This document shows positions 5,690 through 5,847 of a stretch of 5,847 nt of DNA, piece by piece. The notes beneath the pieces were generated by a model. The model worked only from the letters and a program-made list of their open reading frames with translations, was not told where the DNA came from and did no database searches. Source of the DNA: Planctomycetaceae bacterium (GTDB taxonomy: Bacteria; Planctomycetota; Planctomycetia; Pirellulales; Thermoguttaceae); NCBI GenBank assembly GCA_009776995.1, contig WRMR01000332.1:1-5847 (forward strand), in the 5' to 3' direction. Numbering within the stretch: the first letter of the stretch is position 1; the number at the start of each line of letters is the position of its first letter. The position numbers and the translations under genes were made by a program.

Positions 5690-5847
5690 ATGAACGACAA
5701 CGCAAAGTATTCCAATAAGAGCTGGGCTCGTAAGGCAATGACGATTCTGATCAACAAAATGAAGCTGTTTGAAGTCGTGGATCGGACGGCCAAAGGTTAT
5801 GAAACCTACGCTGGCGTCTATGAGCTTGGCGTCAAATTCTTTTCAAG
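5690..5847 (+). CDS. Unidentified small protein, 3' partial
   Basis: The ATG at 5690 is preceded by GAAAGG (5677-5682) at seven bases, the same sequence that precedes the gene at 4749. The frame stays open for 52 codons to the window edge. The visible part starts MNDNAKYSNKSWARKAMTIL, continues with a predicted amphipathic helix and then a possible strand region (YETYAGVYELGVKFF). I do not recognise a family. The coding call rests on the ribosome binding site, the open frame and its place in the series of small same-strand genes with similar leaders. It may continue well beyond the window. Confidence 0.6.
   Translation, partial: MNDNAKYSNKSWARKAMTILINKMKLFEVVDRTAKGYETYAGVYELGVKFFS

Overview
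This window looks like part of a tailed bacteriophage or prophage. All eight genes lie on the + strand and are packed tightly, with overlaps or gaps of at most 12 bases in the first 4.5 kb. They encode repetitive all-beta proteins (propeller-like, Fn3-like, repeat shaft) typical of virion appendages, followed by small accessory genes. The host cannot be read from the sequence with certainty. The mid-range GC content, the Fn3-decorated structural proteins, the Cys-motif/helical module and the HARE-HTH protein recall phages and prophages of Planctomycetota, but that is an impression from memory. TAA, TGA and TAG all occur as stops, which fits the standard code.

Layout. (1) 3-4158 is a late, structural-type operon. 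It holds the end of a propeller-like protein with a C-terminal Cys-rich helical module (3-842), a 191-residue Fn3-like protein (832-1407), a 507-residue beta-rich protein with a probable internally duplicated domain (1417-2940), and a 401-residue protein (2953-4158). The last opens with twelve R-F-D-A type repeats of 14-15 residues and ends in Ig/Fn3-like domains. (2) 4158-4502 is a small protein coupled to this operon by a TGATG junction. (3) 4503-4748 is a 246-base AT-rich stretch without a gene, a plausible transcription boundary, with an operator-like inverted repeat and a GC hairpin. (4) 4749-5847 is a series of small genes separated by gaps of 104-114 bases: a HARE-HTH protein, an 80-residue protein, and a gene that runs off the right edge.

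How the parts may fit together. The first four genes probably build a host-contacting fibre, whisker or tail-tip structure, with repeats forming a shaft and Ig-like domains decorating it; this is inferred from fold appearance and gene order. The two most unusual signals are the R-F-D repeat array at 2980-3474 and a repeated structured leader, about 50 nt long, that precedes two neighbouring unrelated small genes (5259-5312 and 5606-5655). The second suggests that the accessory genes are cassettes sharing an RNA-level or recombination element. No tRNA, rRNA, CRISPR array, insertion sequence or convincing intrinsic terminator was seen.
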